64,000 nucleotides of DNA from Eledone cirrhosa (lineage: Eukaryota > Mollusca > Cephalopoda > Octopoda > Eledonidae), in contig OZ024744.1 of assembly GCA_964016885.1 (NCBI GenBank), positions 23,296,798 to 23,360,797 of the forward strand, in the 5' to 3' direction. Made by a program: the position numbers and the translations under genes. Of this stretch, positions 61,601-64,000 are shown piece by piece (within the stretch, counting starts at the first letter, position 1; every line of letters starts with the position of its first letter). The notes under the pieces were generated by a model, which saw only the letters and a list, made by a program, of their open reading frames with translations, was not told the origin of the DNA and ran no database searches.

Positions 61601-64000
61601 TTTTAACAACAGTTGAATCTTAAGAACTGATTCGTTTTAACAACAGTTGAATCTTAAGATAAAACTCGTTTTAACAACAGTTGAATCTTAAGAACTGACT
61701 CGTTTTAACAACAGTTGAATCTTAAGATAAAACTCGTTTTAACAACAGTTGAATCTTAAGAACTGACTCATTTTAACAACAGCTGAATCTTAAGATAAAA
61801 CTCGTTTTAACAACAGTTGAATCTTAAGATAAAACTCGTTTTAACAACAGTTGAATCTTAAGAACTGACTCGTTTTATCAACAGTTCAACCTTAAGAACT
61901 GACTCATCTTAACAACAGTTGAATCTTCAAATAAAACTCGTTTTAACAACAGTTGAATCTTAAGAACTGATTCGTTTTAACAACAGCTGAATCTTAAGAT
62001 AAAACTCGTTTTAACAACAGTTGAATCTTAAGATAAAATTCGTATTAACAACAGTTGAATCTTAAGAACTGACTCGTTTTAACAACAGCTGAATCTTAAG
62101 ATAAAACTCGTTTTAACAACAGTTGAATCTTAAGAACTGACTCGTTTTATCAACAGTTCAACCTTAAGCACTGACTCGTTTTAACAACAGTTGAATCTTC
62201 AAATAAAACTCGTTTTAACAACAGTTGATTCTTCAGAACTGACTCGTTTTAACAACAGATGAATCTTAAGATAAAACTCGTTTTAACAACAGTTGAATCT
62301 TAAGAACTGACTCATTTTAACAACAGCTGAATCTGTAGATAAAACTCGTTTTAACAACAGTTGAATCTTAAGAACTGACTCGTTTTATCAACAGTTCAAC
62401 CTTAAGAACTGACTCGTTTTAACAACAGTTGAATCCTCAAATAAAACTCGTTTTAACAACAGTTGAATCTTAAGAACTGACTCATTTTAACAACAGTTGA
62501 ATCTTAAGATAAAACTCGTTTTAACAACAGTTGAATCTTAAGAACTGACTCGTTTTAACAACGGCTGAATTTTAAGATAAACTCGTTTTAACAACAGTTG
62601 AATCTTAAGAACTGACTCGTTTTAACAACAGCTAAATCTTAAGATAAAACTCGTTTTAACAACAGTTGAATCTTAAGAACTGACTCGTTTTATCAACAGT
62701 TCAACCTTAAGAACTGACTCATCTTAACAACAGTTGAATCTTCAAATAAAATTCGTTTTAACAACAGTTGAATCGTAAGAACTGATTCGTTTTAACAACA
62801 GCTGAATCTTAAGATAAATCTCGTTTTAACAACAGTTGAATCTTAAGATAAAATTCGTTTTAACAACAGTTGAATCTTAAGAACTGACTCGTTTTAACAA
62901 CAGTTGAATCTTAAGATAAAACTCGTTTTAACAACAGTTGAATCTTAAGAACTGACTCATTTTAACAACAGTTGAATCTTAAGATAAAACTCGTTTTAAC
63001 AACAGTTGAATCTTAAGAACTGACTCGTTTTATCAACAGTTCAACCTTAGGCACTGACTCGTTTTAACAACAGTTGAATCTTCAAATAAAACTCGTTTTA
63101 ACAACAGTTGATTCTTCAGAACTGACTCGTTTTAACAACAGTTGAATCTTAAGATAAAACTCGTTTTAACAACAGTTGAATCTTAAGAACTGACTCATTT
63201 TAACAACAGCTGAATCTTTAGATAAAACTCGTTTTAACAACAGTTGAATCTTAAGAACTGACTCGTTTTATCAACAGTTCAACCTTAAGAACTGACTCGT
63301 TTTAACAACAGTTGAATCCTCAAATAAAACTCGTTTTAACAACAGTTGAATCTTAAGAACTGACTCATTTTAACAACAGTTGAATCTTAAGATAAAACTC
63401 GTTTTAACAAGAGTTGAATCTTAAGAACTGACTCGTTTTAACAACGGCTGAATTTTAAGATAAACTCGTTTTAACAACAGTTGAATCTTAAGAACTGACT
63501 CGTTTTAACAACTGCTAAATCTTAAGATAAAACTCGTTTTAACAACAGTTGAATCTTAAGAACTGACTCGTTTTATCAACAGTTCAACCTTAAGAACTGA
63601 CTCATCTTAACAACAGTTGAATCTTCAAATAAAATTCGTTTTAACAACAGTTGAATCTTAAGAACTGACTCGTTTTAACAACAGTTGAATCTTAAGATAA
63701 AACTCGTTTTAACAACAGTTGAATCTTAAGAACTGACTCATTTTAACAACAGCTGAATCTTAAGATAAAACTCGTTTTAACAACAGTTGAATCTTAAGAT
63801 AAAATTCGTTTTAACAACAGTTGAATCTTAAGAACTGACTCGTTTTAACAACAGCTGAATCTTAAGATAAAACTCGTTTTAACAACAGTTGAATCTTAAG
63901 AACTGACTCGTTTTATCAACAGTTCAACCTTAAGCACTGACTCGTTTTAACAACAGTTGAATCTTCAAATAAAACTCGTTTTAACAACAGTTGATTCTTC
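58659..64000 (-). repeat. Domain 7: 5,739-bp HOR, copy 2 (cut by window end)
   Basis: Direct tandem copy of 52,920-58,658; 5,342 of 5,739 bp are in the window. Every rare variant I compared is shared, including gaattgattcg, ttaagacaaaactcg, gttgtaacaacag, gaagtgcctcg and caacagatgaatc. I found no difference between the copies inside the repeat except at the start boundary (C at 52,921 against T at 58,660). I did not align the two base by base. Confidence 0.85.

Larger units (their letters stand above)
45133..64000 (-). repeat. 34-bp satellite array, inverted orientation
   Basis: Same satellite as 1-44,932 but on the minus strand. The plus strand reads gttttaacaacagttgaatc followed by ttaagataaaactc or ttaagaactgactc, the reverse complements of the A and B monomers. 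D heads appear as cagttcaacc and C tails as ttcaaataaaactc. The same C, B, D order holds when read on the minus strand. Variants frequent here that I did not see in the forward half include gttgattcttcag, gaatcctcaaat and aaccttaagcactg. No gene or mobile element interrupts it. The array continues past the window end. Confidence 0.97.

Noticed and set aside
1..64000. CRISPR array (direct repeats of 34 bp fall in the usual repeat length range)
   Set aside because: The repeats abut with no unique spacers, vary among themselves, extend over 64 kb, and have no cas genes or leader nearby.
1..64000. Tandem-repeat protein gene with a 34-bp or 102-bp coding repeat
   Set aside because: 34 is not a multiple of 3, and TAA recurs at two places in each monomer on the plus strand as well as on the minus strand, so all frames are closed within a few monomers.
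1..64000. CENP-B box
   Set aside because: The monomer has no TTCGnnnnAnnCGGG-like pattern. Its only CpG is in aaaacgag, and it has no GC-rich end.
1..64000. Telomeric repeat or telomere-associated array
   Set aside because: No run of TTAGGG, TTTAGGG, TTAGG or a similar G-rich short repeat was seen. The ttaagg in D heads is isolated and part of the 34-bp unit.
1..64000. Transposable element or its terminal repeats inside the array
   Set aside because: No insertion interrupting the monomer pattern was seen. The inverted orientation after 45,132 is the satellite itself and not a terminal inverted repeat.
1..64000. Replication-origin iterons or a plasmid partition site
   Set aside because: Iteron clusters are short and lie next to a replication gene. 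An array of about 1,900 monomers with multi-kilobase HORs and no gene does not fit.
1..64000. Promoters, terminators or small RNA genes
   Set aside because: TATA-like or hairpin motifs would occur in every monomer because of the repeat. Nothing distinguishes any one site, so no such call is supported.

Overview
The window is one uninterrupted block of satellite DNA. Apart from a 200-base run of N at 44,933-45,132, every stretch I read is built from a short AT-rich tandem repeat (about 26-32% GC per monomer) of 34 bp. I estimate roughly 1,900 monomers in total. I found no protein-coding gene, RNA gene, transposon, CRISPR array or unique sequence. The monomer length (34, not a multiple of 3) and its TAA triplets on both strands close every reading frame quickly, so the array is not coding. 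An array this long, organised in multi-kilobase higher-order repeats (HORs), points to a eukaryotic chromosome assembled from long reads, most likely a centromeric, pericentromeric, subtelomeric or other heterochromatic block. I do not recognise the satellite family and cannot name the species.

Monomer anatomy: a 20-base head, gattcaactgttgttaaaac, is followed by a 14-base tail. Tail A is gagttttatcttaa, tail B is gagtcagttcttaa and tail C is gagttttatttgaa. A variant head, D, starts ggttgaactg and has ttgataaaac. Another common head has cagctg instead of caactg. Tails A and B tend to alternate, giving a 68-bp dimer, and the ordered triad C tail, B tail, D head recurs every few monomers.

Layout: (1) 1-19,071, forward strand, a HOR of about 3,448 bp in full and shortened copies, two of which form a 5,777-bp super-repeat present twice. 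(2) 19,072-26,900, a rearranged mosaic with local duplications and a segment that recurs 6,194 bp downstream. (3) 26,900-32,970, HORs with 1,053- and 2,921-bp spacing. (4) 32,970-38,940, a 2,984-bp HOR present twice, followed by a 305-bp tandem pair. (5) 39,800-44,150, repeats spaced 1,290, 643 and 1,933 bp. (6) 44,933-45,132, the N gap. (7) 45,133-64,000, the same satellite on the opposite strand: first a mosaic with duplications spaced 1,458 and 1,628 bp, then from about 52,920 a 5,739-bp HOR present almost twice, with no difference at the diagnostic positions I compared.

The main points of interest are the strand flip exactly at the N gap, the very long HORs (38 to about 170 monomers) built from a very short monomer, different HOR types in neighbouring domains, and a conserved monomer syntax shared by both orientations. 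All HOR lengths come from measuring distances between rare variants by eye. Boundaries are approximate to within a monomer or so unless stated.
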